DNA of 21,085 bases from Saccoglossus kowalevskii (GCF_000003605.2 NW_003135352.1:514097-535181), one strand, 5' to 3'. Numbered from the stretch's first letter, positions 9,202 to 19,785 are shown. Translations and numbers: made by a program. Notes: a model not told the origin generated them from the letters alone.

Positions 9202-9889
9202 GTGAGTTTGGGATATTTAGTGTTTGATCTTTACTTTTGTTTTGTGTGTTAAACTTAGCAATTCTGAGGAGCTTAGATGGAATATTATAGACCGGAAAAT
9301 TATTTAACTCACTGTCAGATGGTGAGTCTCAATATGGTACACTGTGAGAAAAGGTTGTTCATCTAAGTATGGTATAGGCTTATGGTTCTACAAGTGGTTT
9401 TACACAACGAAGGTCTCAACAAGTTTTACTGAACCTCCATAAACCGGTACTCCTTTGACTCCCACAGGCACATGCAAATTGGCCATCATTCATTATGCAA
9501 ATTAGTCACAGGGTAGCTTAACCTGATTACAGATTTACAAATTTCTAATTTCTGGTTGCAATGTACATAACCAAAGGACTGTTCAAATCGCCCACAAGCA
9601 ACATCAGAGCATGGAGGTATACCTCCATGATCAGAGACAGCAAGTAGTATTACAGGGGTTGAACTTGCTAGTAAAGAGGGGCACCTAATGAAATTCTGGT
9701 ATTAATTAATTGGTTACTGATCTAACAAAAAACGGGCCGTCCATTTTGTCTGATATAGTTGGAGGTGATGCCAAAGAATAACTTTAAGATAATTTTATTT
9801 CACTGAATTTTATTTCCTGAAACCAACTGTCACATGATAATATTTATCATATCCCAAATGAATAATATCTGAAAATTGTTTTCTTGTAG
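9202..9889 (+). other. WDR33 intron 1 (688 bp)
   Basis: GT-AG intron (GTGAGT...TTCTTGTAG). It contains a copy of the TTATGCAAATTAG repeat (about 9490-9505) and a perfect 20-bp palindrome, 9610-9629, flanked by the direct repeat ATCAGAG. The stop codon soon after the donor (TAA at 9250) means retention would give an 83-residue peptide only. Confidence 0.93.
9610..9629. repeat. Perfect 20-bp palindrome flanked by 7-bp direct repeats
   Basis: CATGGAGGTATACCTCCATG is its own reverse complement. ATCAGAG lies immediately on both sides (9603-9609 and 9630-9636). The layout resembles a tiny insertion with a target-site duplication, but it could be chance. Confidence 0.7.
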
Positions 9890-9958
9890 AATCGTACATG
9901 GCAGCGTGATTATCGTGATATAAGAGCCATTCAGCCAGATAACTCATATGGAACTGAT
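9890..9958 (+). CDS. WDR33: WDR33 coding exon 2 (residues 68-90)
   Basis: Twenty-three codons in phase 0 after the acceptor TTCTTGTAG, reading NRTWQRDYRDIRAIQPDNSY then GTD. The block NR-WQRD-RD-RAIQPD is the conserved linker between the N-terminal RNA-contacting segment and the WD40 propeller. The donor is GAT/GTAAGT, a consensus site. It is a very short exon, recognisable only by family similarity and phase. Confidence 0.93.
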
Positions 9959-10141
9959 GTAAGTACATAAAATATAATAGATATTGTCTTAAACAAATAC
10001 TATAAAACGCGTGCAATGCAATTTCAGTGAATTAGACGAATGCAAGATTTAACAGAATCTTAATCTTTAAAGTCGCAACAATTTCATTGTGAGAATGTAC
10101 TTTATTTAAAATTAGCAGGGATCTGCCCACACTGGTCAGCA

Positions 10142-10159
10142 CTGGACGCTAGCGTCCAG
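10142..10159. repeat. Perfect 18-bp palindrome
   Basis: CTGGACGCTAGCGTCCAG is self-complementary and GC-rich in an AT-rich intron. The half GTCCAG occurs again nearby (TCCGTCCAGAA, about 10171), so this may be part of an older repeat. Confidence 0.6.
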
Positions 10160-10331
10160 CACTCAGAATTTCCGTCCAGAACAAGTTGCCGACTGGCACT
10201 ATTTGTTTATGATACACACAGGATGTCGGCCTCCAATTGACATTGACATTCTGTTAGTTTTACCAAAAGTTTAAAAACATCTCGTTGGTGATTTTGATGT
10301 AATGGCTAAGATAATAAGACAATATATTTAT

Positions 10332-10410
10332 GCAAATAAAATCATGCAAATTAGATGCATTATTATGCAAATTATCTGATGCTTGACATGAAGTCTTGGG
10401 AGAACACTGA
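10332..10410. repeat. ATGCAAATTA-rich dispersed repeat, copy in intron 2
   Basis: Contains ATGCAAATTAG and TTATTATGCAAATTA, followed within about 50 bp by TCTTGGGAGAACACTGA. The same order (TTATTATGCAAATTAG, then TTCTGGGGAAAACACTGA) occurs at about 7944-7995, and a partial copy (TTATGCAAATTAG) lies near 9492. They look like diverged copies of one short element. ATGCAAAT is also the POU octamer, but the repeat context argues against reading it as a specific binding site. Confidence 0.5.
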
Positions 10411-10922
10411 AATCTAAGCTGAAATAACATAATAATTGAAAGAAAACATGTTTTACAGTATTTGTGTACATGTCCAATGTGGCATAGGGTAAAAACAATG
10501 ATCCTAGACTTGTTTCTCATTGTTGTGGGGTAAACAAAGTTTGACAGCGCCTAGTTGAGTAAATTCAACTTGTCTTGTTTTGTACTGACAATCTTGGACC
10601 AGAAAAGTCACCCCACATTATTTTTGTGTGTATTTTGTATCGAAAAATTTGACCAAGACCAGAAGGCAATGGAATTTTTTTCTTCTTCCTTTACCAAAAA
10701 ATGGTAGAAATTTGTATGAAAATGTGCTAAAATGTTACACCAACTTTTGGGCGGGGGAAGTTTTATGAAGTTCAATTAATTAAAGCAGGGAGTCGTCACC
10801 TGTGCATGCGTCAGATGGCCATAGCGTGTCATTGTTTACAAACAAGCATCTACCCATGAGCCTTTGCATTTTTAGCGTGTATATCTTCGCTTGGGACTCG
10901 ATTCTTCCACTATAAATGTTAT

Positions 10923-11165
10923 TAACACTGATACAAATAGCTGTTTTTCAAGAGTTTTGTACTGCTACTACAAATTGACATTGTCTGCTCAGAAAAGGTT
11001 TTTCTATGATACATTGTGCATATGATGACAAGTTTCTACCTGAACATCAGTATATGTAGTGTATTTAAGTAAACGTTCTGATGCACGTAAACTGAACTGA
11101 AGTGATCATTGTAATTATACGTAACCTATAAAATGAATCGCGAAGCTCAGAATTATTCATTATTG
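10923..11165. repeat. Dispersed repeat, copy 1 (pairs with 14596-14797)
   Basis: The core, 11016-11095, is 80 bp and matches 14655-14734 with three mismatches by eye. The flanks (TAACACTGATACAA at the left, TATTG at the right) match more loosely. The two copies are in direct orientation in adjacent introns, 3.6 kb apart. No ORF is shared, so this is probably a short non-autonomous element. Confidence 0.85.
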
Positions 11166-11744
11166 TTTAAATGACGTGTCACTGACGCATGCTGTGTCGA
11201 TGCAATTGATGTCAAAATGTTAAATGTTGCTGCAGTGATGTTGAAAAACATTTTACTAGAGTCACAGAATTTGTAATTTAGTAAAACTACATTCACTTAT
11301 TAAAAAAAAAATAAGTGTAAAAACAAAAGAAATCAGCAGCCACAACATTTTTGTTTTATTTTGTCTCAAGTTACATACAGTCACTTACAATTTTAGTTGC
11401 GTCTTGAAGACCACTTTCCTGAGAAATCAATTTGACTCGGCTTCATTCATGGGAATTTCATTTTGACTCTTGGATCCCTACAAAATCAGCCCTGGTAAAG
11501 GATGCACTGCTGCTTGTAGTATTAACTGTCCTGAACCAAACTACATTGGGACTTGAGGAGTTCAGTTTATGGAGGACCGTGTAGAAGGAAAACTGTTTCC
11601 TGTTTGCACAAGGCTAGTTTTATACAGTTGTACTATGTTGTCATCAATGAATTCTTGTACTGCTCAAGTATCGAAAATATCACTGAACAGTTTTCAGTCT
11701 CACTGATTTTTTAATCATAACTATCTTGTTTTACTTATTTCCAG

Positions 11745-11849
11745 ATGATGCTTCCGTGTGCTATGGTGCATAATCCCATCAATGCTGTCACTACAAAATT
11801 TGTCAGAACGTCAACCAATAAAGTTAGATGCCCTATATTTGTTGTGAGG
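11745..11849 (+). CDS. WDR33: WDR33 coding exon 3 (residues 91-125)
   Basis: Thirty-five codons, phase 0 on both sides, after the acceptor TTATTTCCAG. The peptide begins [10 protein letters not shown], continues [20 protein letters not shown] and ends IFVVR. The [14 protein letters not shown] segment is invariant or nearly so in animal WDR33, and the end begins the first WD40 blade. The opening residues ([10 protein letters not shown]) differ from the human stretch, marking this as a variable loop. The donor is AGG/GTAAAT. Confidence 0.95.
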
Positions 11850-12204
11850 GTAAATAAAAATCATATTTATCAACATGTGGTAGAGTAAAACCTTAAGTTA
11901 GAGTTGTATCATTGCAACACTATTTGTTTGTCCATCTGTCTGTCCGTCCAATCGTCTGAAAATTTGTCCACCAGCGTTGATCCTAAATACACAAGATGTG
12001 AGGAGTTGCAGGTGTGCTTTTATTCACATTGACATACTCCAGTGAAGTTGTAAGTTTCATAAAGTTAAGTGTATCTGCAAACACCATTCCAATACATGAG
12101 CCAACAATTGTATAATATATCATTAAAATATGACTTGACAATAGACACACTTGTGTCAGTAATATGTATATAAGCACATGGGTAAATACAGTATGTGTGC
12201 CCAA

Positions 12205-12790
12205 CATTTATCCAGGCAAGAGCCCAGGGTCCTGAACATGGAAAATTGCCAAAAAATAGGGGTGGGTCTTTGCCCGGACATCCCTTGCAAAAAAAAGAAA
12301 AGAAAATTTGTGAAAAATTGACAACACGATGCACTAAAGCCGAACAAGTTTGACACTTGCTTCGCGGCTCTCCATATACTTTTAAGATTTGCACAAACCA
12401 AACAGCCGGCCCTTTTCAGGGCCACAACATATTTTAAAATGAGAACTACCGTTTCTGCTTTAATATACATTTTTGTAGACTTGCTGACTGTTATGATTCT
12501 GATAACAAATTTTGAAAAGTAAATGTAAATTAAGTAAACAGCGGTGAACATGCTGCCCTGAAGGCAGAACGTGAAATTACCTATTTTGCTGTCACACACC
12601 TATTTTGCGTTATTAGAATTCACAACAGACTGCAAGGAAGTCAACTGCTAATACAAGGAACAAACAATAGGTTTTTGTTATATTTTTTTATTACAAGTTG
12701 AGAAAAAGACCCCCTGGGCATATTTCTTTATTGTATCAAAATTGGGGTGTGGGTGCTTGTCTGGACATGGGTTCTTACCCGGATAAATAT
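12205..12790. mobile_element. Putative non-autonomous element with terminal inverted repeats
   Basis: The left end, about 12205-12229, reads CATTTATCCAGGCAAGAGCC. The right end, about 12768-12790, read on the minus strand is ATATTTATCCGGGTAAGAAC. They share TTTATCC-GG-AAGA-CCCA with a few changes over about 25 bp. Related sequence recurs just inside both ends (GGGTGGGTCTTTGCCCGGAC and GGGTGCTTGTCTGGACATGG). At ~585 bp without a credible transposase it would be MITE-like. No clear target-site duplication was found, so the call is tentative. Confidence 0.45.
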
Positions 12791-13110
12791 GGTTCATTTA
12801 TTTGCTTCAAACTCTATAAAATATTGAGAAATATTGTGGTCAACCTGTAGGGATTATGTAATCAAAACAACTACCACAGCTTAATTTAAAAAGTGAAATT
12901 CTGTTATTCCATTTTTATACCACAAAAAAGAAGGGGGGTGCGAGTGTGTTACTATTAAAGCTTTTCTCTGAAGCTAAATCCAGAATGCTCAAAAATTTGA
13001 TCTAACATTCATAGGTGTTACTAATGTATGAATTGAGATACTTATTTAATCAAGCAACAAAGTGCCATCACAATCTGGAAATAGACAAAAATAATGAAAT
13101 GTCATTACTT

Positions 13111-13960
13111 TTTAGCTTCGCTGTCGACTTTGACGAGCGGAGCTTATCATATGAGTGATTGTCCGTCGTCGTTCGTGTCAATGTTTTACTTTTTCGACTT
13201 CTTCTTGAAAACTACAAGCCTGAATGCTTTGATACTTGGTGTATATGTACCTTGGGTAGACCTCTCTCAGATTTGTTCATTTCATGATGATATCTCTAAT
13301 TCTCTAATTTTGGTGAATATTTTTGTCATTTTTTGTAAAAAGTGATATTTTCGACTTCTTGTTGAAAACCGCAAGTTCAATTGCTTTGATATTACATATA
13401 TAGGTACTACATGTGGACCTCTCTCAGATTTGTTCATTTTGTAATGATATCTTTAATTCTCTAATTTTGGTGAATATTTTTGGTAAAAAGTGATATTTTC
13501 GACTTCTTGTTGAAAACCGCAAGTCCAATTGCTTTGATATTACATATATATGTACTACATGTGGACCTCTCTCAGATTTGTTCATTTCATAATGATATCT
13601 TTAATTTTCTAATTTTGGTGAATATTTTTGTCATTTTTGGTAAAAAGTGATATTTTCGACTTCTTGTTAAAAACCTCAAGTCCAATTGCTTTGATATTAC
13701 ATATATAGGTACTACATGTGGACCTCTCTCAGATTTGTTCATTTCATGATGATATCTTTAATTCTCTAATTTTGATGAATATTTTTGTAATTTTTGGTAA
13801 AAAGTGATATTTTCGACTTCTTGTTGAAAACCGTAAGTCCAATTGCTTTGATATATTATACATATTGGTAATACATGTGGACCTCTCTCAGATTTGTTCA
13901 TTTTCTAATGATATCTTCTGTTCTTTAATTGCCATGTGCATTGCTAACAGCGGAGCTATC
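13111..13960. repeat. Tandem array of ~157-bp units inside a bounded repeat element
   Basis: Five units share TTTTCGACTTCTTGTTGAAAA, AATTGCTTTGATATTAC, GGACCTCTCTCAGATTTGTT and TAATTTTGGTGAATATTT. Unit starts are about 13188, 13343, 13491, 13648 and 13805, with spacings of about 155, 148, 157 and 157 bp. The first unit is the most diverged and the middle ones are nearly identical. The left boundary has AGCTTCGCT...AGCGGAGCT, an imperfect hairpin, followed by GTCCGTCGTCGTTCG. The right boundary again has AGCGGAGCT. The repeated boundary motif suggests a single element whose interior has expanded. Confidence 0.88.
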
Positions 13961-14249
13961 TCAGCCGACAGGCTGCTTGTTTATGTCCTTGAGAATGGAC
14001 ACAAAACTTCAGTTGTATAAAAACGTAATTTCAGAATAAAACTTGCCTGTTTTCTCTTCCAAGGCCAGCATTGGATTGTTGCCCACTTGGATGCCAAGTG
14101 GGCATGCTTTGTGATTGGTGGAGTTATGTTTGATCACTTCATGATTCAGTCAAATTGCACTAATGCACTAAAATTTGGAATTGTGATATGGTCTATGGGT
14201 TAATATTTAATTTGGTTTATCTCCTCTCAACCTTCCAATAAGGCAGTTG

Positions 14250-14279
14250 TGTGGGTGGGGGTGTGTGTGTGTGTGTGAC
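14250..14279. repeat. GT microsatellite
   Basis: A G-rich run grading into alternating GT (GTGTGGGTGGGGGTGTGTGTG) before GACAAGGG. It is a simple repeat, likely polymorphic. Confidence 0.8.
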
Positions 14280-14595
14280 AAGGGTTACATTGCATTAGAT
14301 TTTAAATGCTGTTGGCTGATATTTAGCATAAAAATAATAGTATTTCTAGTATAAATTGATAAATTTGTTGTTCATGTTACTTAAAACCACACTGCTTATC
14401 ACTGACTTGTGATTAAAAAAAATGAAACCAGGGAACGGTTCCTTTGTTTGTTTTTTCCAAGAAATCGTCAATTTTCATCTAAAGTATGAAAGCCGCTAGT
14501 TTTCAGTTTTCACGATCTTGTAATCTTGGGGGTCGGCTTATAGTAAGCATTAAGCCTAAATTAGACATAGGCGCATCGCAATAATTAAATGGTGC

Positions 14596-14797
14596 TAACA
14601 CTGATACAAGTGTTGAGAAGTTTTGTAATGTGAAAAATTGGTATTGTAGGTATAGTGCATATGATGACAAGTTTATACCTGAACATCAATATATGTAGTG
14701 TATTTAAGTAAACGTTCTGATGCACATAAACTGACATGATTATTGCAGTATGTAACGTATAACATAAATCAGAAAGCCCAGGGAATCTTGAAGTATT
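14596..14797. repeat. Dispersed repeat, copy 2
   Basis: Second copy of the element at 10923-11165. The core, 14655-14734, differs from copy 1 at three positions by eye (C/A, G/A and G/A). It ends about 130 bp before exon 4. Confidence 0.85.
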
Positions 14798-14916
14798 GTC
14801 TTTATTAAGTTTATTATACTGTTAATACAATAAAAACTATTAATTCGCACACCATTTCACTGTAACTGCTGTTCTGATACGTCTTTGATGTAATGCGTGT
14901 GCCTGAATGTTCTTGA

Positions 14917-15739
<823 letters not shown>

Positions 15740-15891
15740 GCTCACGAATATCCGGTACGTACGATGACCTGGAGCCACAACGACATGTGGATGTTGACGG
15801 GTGACCACGCTGGCTATGTCAAATACTGGCAATCAAACATGAACAATGTCAAGATGTTTCAAGCTCACAAGGAACCAATTCGTGAGGCAAG
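15740..15891 (+). CDS. WDR33: WDR33 coding exon 5 (residues 158-208)
   Basis: Fifty codons plus two bases, encoding the second WD40 blade and the start of the third: [20 protein letters not shown], then [20 protein letters not shown], then [10 protein letters not shown]. It is near-identical to human WDR33. The 5' splice site is AG/GTGGGATTC, with G at +4 and A at +6, weaker than the other donors in this gene. Skipping splicing here leaves the frame open for 63 more codons (to TAA at 16079-16081). The frame proves the splice: AG joins T of exon 6 to give Ser208 before [11 protein letters not shown]. Confidence 0.96.
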
Positions 15892-16081
15892 GTGGGATTC
15901 CGTCATGATCACAACTCAACTAATGAGTCAGTCATATGACGTGCTTTGTATCAGTAGGACACACTACTACTACATTCAATATTTATTATTAGTAATATCT
16001 GTGGCCAATTATTTCATACAAAGTGTCATCAAAATTTATCAAGCTTCTAAGCAGAAGCAAATTCTGCATTTGGGTATTTAA
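15892..16081 (+). other. WDR33: Potential WDR33 intron-retention tail with hydrophobic segment
   Basis: If the weak exon 5 donor is not used, translation continues in frame from residue 208 for 63 residues to TAA, giving a 270-residue short WDR33. The tail begins [10 protein letters not shown] and includes [20 protein letters not shown] (about residues 233-252), which is strongly hydrophobic and could be membrane-associating, then a basic end ([10 protein letters not shown]). Human WDR33 has short isoforms made by intronic polyadenylation, at least one reported as membrane-bound (recalled). Conservation of the tail is unknown, so it may simply be intron. Confidence 0.3.
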
Positions 16082-16448
16082 TCCGGAAGCACATTGTAAA
16101 ACAAATTTTATTTCCATAATATGGTGTCGCTGTGGTTGTCAGTGTGTTGAAATGGGAACCCACGACTTTCAAATTTGAATTCCACACTAGATTCATTATA
16201 AATTAGTCAGTGGAACATGCAGAGTTCATAGAAATTAAGACCTCATAATACTGCCAACAATTTCACATGAACACGTCAGCCCCTTCATTATTAACTGGAA
16301 GTTATAGTTTATATATTATATTTATGAATACATAAAATATTTATTTTTACATAGAATTTTATATTCTGACAAAATATACCAATCTTTCTTTGCTGGTTTA
16401 AAGAAGCCAATAACTTTGATGACACTTAAGTGTAAATGGATGTTTATA

Positions 16449-16724
16449 AATAAAGGGGTTGTTTTTTTTTGCCCGTCAGCATAGATGAAATAAAATACAG
16501 TTGCTGAGCTGACGTGGCAGTGACATGCACAGGGCAATACTGTTTCACAGAATTTTGAGCATTTTTCAAATAAAGTTCTCCTGTTTTGTGAACAATAAAG
16601 ATGAAATTATATATTCAATAAAGATTACATTTTCCAAAGTTATAGATTTGAAATAAAAGAGATAAAATAAAGTACACATCTAGCATATAATTATTTGTTT
16701 AATAAAGTTACCTCAATAAATAAA
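16449..16724 (+). promoter_or_regulatory. Cluster of AATAAA polyadenylation hexamers in intron 5
   Basis: Nine AATAAA hexamers on the sense strand: 16449, 16569, 16594, 16617, 16652, 16667, 16701, 16715 and 16719 (start positions). Eight fall within 156 bp. With A and T each near 0.32, chance would give about 0.2 in that span. T- and GT-rich stretches follow some of them (after 16454, and TTCTCCTGTTTTGTG after 16574). They lie 0.37-0.64 kb past the readthrough stop, where they could serve as a 3' UTR end. Use in the cell is inferred. Confidence 0.5.
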
Positions 16725-17600
16725 CTGCCTTTTTCACCCCTCCCTACCCCGATAAATTGCTAAGAGCTTACAACTACCGATTACTTTTGCCCTGAAATTG
16801 TATGCAAAGTCCAATACGGTTTAAATCTGCTATCCTGTTGATCATCTTGTTAAATTAAAATTATCAACAAATTTCAGTCGTTCCCTTTTAAATCTAAACT
16901 ACTGGCTCATCTTTATTATTGAGAAGAAACCTTTTTATCTAGTGAGACTCTTAGGCCCAAATAAAAAAAAAATGTGTGGTTCCAATAACCCCATCCGTAA
17001 CTGAAAATAAACCTTTTTTGGCCAAACAAAACAAATTTTGCAAAATCACAAAAAATTCAAAGAGGCATGAATGAGACTGAATGTATTTTACGAAATTTTG
17101 ACCAACTTGGAAAAGTAGGAAGATCATTAAACAAGTTTGTAGTTAACTAAGGAAGTACAGTTTAATGATGCATGATGAAAACAAAATGTTAATCTGACCT
17201 GCCCTATCTGTTTTTAAAGTGCATGTTATCAGAACCACATAATTTGTTTTGGCCTAACCTCAAAAGCCCAACTCTTGTCCAAATTATGTCTATATCAGTT
17301 AATATATCTGGACTGTGCATATATTTACATATATTTGTCTTTAACTTAAAAAAAAACAAGTTTCATTCCATCCAGACTTTTCAGTTGTGGTCATGAAGGA
17401 CTCTATGTCTGAGCAATTTAGCCCTACCTGCCCCAGACAACCCTTTGCACAATTACACACTGAAGAAACCAGGTACGTACACAGTAGTTATTGTTCTCAC
17501 CCAAAAATGAAAAAGAAAATATTTTATGCTAAAATGTTAAATTGTCATTCTGTACTTATTTGTCATTGTACAGCTTGGGAGTTGAAAACAAAAGGTTGTT

Positions 17601-17630
17601 GTACCTGTACCTGTACCTGTACCTGTACCT
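17601..17630. repeat. GTACCT hexanucleotide microsatellite (5 copies)
   Basis: Five perfect GTACCT copies. Six bases per unit keep any reading frame open, which explains the repetitive short ORFs there. No function is inferred. Confidence 0.95.
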
Positions 17631-18113
17631 GGTTTCTTTTCACTTGAAACACTACTATGTATTGTGGTTAATGCCACCCCCCCTCAACGCCCTACTGCCC
17701 CTACAGAGATGTGTGATGGTGATGTCAGATCGAGCCCATATTGTGTAAGCTGAAACTGAACTGGCAGATGTATTAATCGCCTATCTATATTTAGGCTGGT
17801 GTCTTAACATATTCAGTCATGGTTGAGAAAGTTTAAAAGTTGAGTTTTCTGCTGGCTAAAGGCAGGGTACAAGTCCGATCTTACTTTCAAATTGACTTTG
17901 CACAGTGCTGCAATGTCTTTTGTTATATTTTACATAAGGTGGATTGAAGAGAGTTATTGTTAGGCGGTTTTCGCTCAATTGTCCTTGGTTATTCATTATA
18001 GCAGCTGATTGTCATCATTTGTATTGCTTTGGGTTCAGTTCAACAGAGGTTTTTTCTCCAATATGCTGGTGACCAGTTTTGTCAGTTTTTCTTTGTCTTG
18101 TCTGGTGGTTTCA

Positions 18114-18650
18114 TTCAAACTCGAGATTTACCCTACACATAGCGAGTTTCTTATTTCCCTCATTTTTGTTTCCAGATTTATTCAAAATGGCACATTGGTG
18201 GCCATTTTGTTTTTTCCCCATGTTATCCTGTCACTCAGACCAACTTTTACAGATTATGTTTATATTTTGGTACAAAGCAGGAAAGAGTGGCTTGCATTTT
18301 CTCTTTGGTTATTTTTGGATTCTGATTTTAACCAATTGGCATTCATTTTCATGAAAAAGACAATCACACAAATTGAAAATGTTATCAAATTTCTTTGGCA
18401 TTCTTTAGAAGATTTTATTCAAACTTCGTATGAATGTCACACATAGTGGGTTACTGATGCATGTCAGTTTGTTTTGTGATTTGGTTGTGACTGGCGGCCA
18501 TGTTGGTTTTAGTTTCATACATCCTTGATCATTTTCTAGAATGTATTTTGCTAAAGACATGTAATAATGGTGTTCATTTGCACATTTGTTTCAACATATC
18601 TTTAACTATTTCTCTGATGTACCTCGTCCAGTTTCCTTCAAACTTCATGT
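18114..18650. repeat. Degenerate tandem repeat
   Basis: TTCAAACT occurs at 18114, 18418 and 18637. At the first two, ACACATAG follows at the same 21-bp offset and then G-G, so those segments are related at a spacing of 304 bp. A TTCAAAATGGCACATTGG segment at 18181 and GGCGGCCATGTTGG near 18494 share GGCCAT with flanking ATGG/TTGG. The array is old and much diverged. The 145-codon ORF across it is probably a by-product. Confidence 0.4.
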
Positions 18651-19687
18651 TGGCTTTACTTGCGGTTGGGTCGGATCAGCCTATTAGCCAGGAATTTGCA
18701 ACTGCAAGTCCAAAACAATTCAACTTCATAAAAATGTAGATGGTTTCCGATATATTTTGGTAAAATTATCAAAGAACAATAGGAAAAAAATGGGGAAAAA
18801 GTTGCCAGTTCAAAATCAAAGTTGTCAGTCTGTTTGGTGGGTGGACTGGTGGCTGGCTGACAACCATGGGTCGGATACTGATCGACATCATGTATTTTCA
18901 TGATTTTGATTCAAAATTTATGTAGCCTACCCATTTCTCATGCAGAAAGACCAGACATAATGGTGTGAATATTTTTTGTGATTATGTTCGATGTCTATAT
19001 AGGTTTCATTGCTGATATTTGAATGCATTGCATTCACAACCAGTCCTAACATGTGGCAATTCCACATAAATGAAGATCATTTTTCCAGTGATACCATACA
19101 ATAAACGTTTCCACTTCAGTTGGTTATTTGTCATATCTAGAGTCATTTTTTTTTCAAAGACTTAGACAGTGACATTTATGTGTTTCTGAATAATAGTTGG
19201 TGTATAGGTACTTCCGTTGTGGATAAAGAGCTTGAGGCTGCTTTTTTTTATCTCTGCACGAGTTGTCTGATTTTGTACAAACGAGCTGAGCTGTCTACGA
19301 CCCACCAAGCTCACTACTAATCACTGAGCTGCTTCTCAGTCAACCTTTTCTCCACTATTATCATTCCTTATAAGGGCTTCTGTTTGCTAAGATCACGAGT
19401 ATGTGAAAAGAGTAAGAAAAACATCAGTGGCTATAGTAAAATTCCCTGAAAGTGCCCTTTAAAAAATATTCCTCAATGAATTAAGTATATATATATGACA
19501 TTAAGCATATATGAAAACAGGCCCCATTCTGCCAGTGTCTTGCACTTCTGTGTCAGTTTCAGTTTGCCAATGTGGGTCTTGACAATAGCTTGGAACGAGT
19601 GAAGACCAATCATGGAAGCCTTGATAACTGGAGAAGTCAGTTTGACATATCTCCGCATCAGAAATCCTCTATTTCTTTTACCAACAG

Positions 19688-19785
19688 TTTCTGTCCAACT
19701 GACAACAAATTTGCTACGTGTTCTGACGATGGTACCGTCCGTATATGGGACTTCATACGATGTCAGGAAGAGAGAATCTGCAGAG
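19688..19785 (+). CDS. WDR33: WDR33 coding exon 6 (residues 208-240, continues beyond window)
   Basis: One base to finish Ser208, 32 codons, and one base of the next codon. It encodes the third WD40 blade: [20 protein letters not shown], then [22 protein letters not shown] is the classic blade-closing strand with the WD dipeptide. Cys replaces the Leu of human ERILRG, near the blade edge. The donor is AGAG/GTATGT. Reading through it gives Gly-Met-stop (TGA at 19791-19793), which would end a 242-residue protein. The rest of WDR33 (four or more further blades and the long low-complexity, collagen-like C-terminal part of the human ~1336-residue protein) lies beyond the window. Confidence 0.96.

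Larger units (their letters stand above)
9959..11744 (+). other. WDR33 intron 2 (1786 bp)
   Basis: GT-AG intron (GTAAGT...TTATTTCCAG). No exon was seen in it. It contains a perfect 18-bp palindrome (10142-10159), another ATGCAAATTA-rich repeat (about 10332-10410), and the first copy of a dispersed repeat (about 10923-11165) whose second copy is in intron 3. Confidence 0.92.
15892..19687 (+). other. WDR33 intron 5 (3796 bp)
   Basis: The largest complete intron (GTGGGA...TTTTACCAACAG). It contains an in-frame readthrough tail (15892-16081), an AATAAA cluster (16449-16724), a GTACCT hexanucleotide array (17601-17630) and a degenerate repeat (18114-18650). Plus-strand ORFs up to 145 codons (18009-18446) lie in the degenerate repeat and show no domain. 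Confidence 0.92.

Noticed and set aside
12065-12599. Overlapping minus-strand ORFs of 109 and 147 codons
   Set aside because: They lie inside the putative inverted-repeat element and contain no transposase or other motif. The length is explained by chance in two frames.
13094-13345. 83-codon plus-strand ORF at the start of the 157-bp array
   Set aside because: It is built from repeat sequence, and the same frame is not kept in the other units.
17387-17748. Two ORFs with Cys-Thr or Leu-Tyr repeats
   Set aside because: The repeats come from the GTACCT microsatellite read in different frames.
18009-18446. 145-codon plus-strand ORF rich in Phe, Leu and Ser
   Set aside because: It sits in a degenerate tandem repeat within intron 5. 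The hydrophobicity comes from T-rich DNA and no domain is visible.
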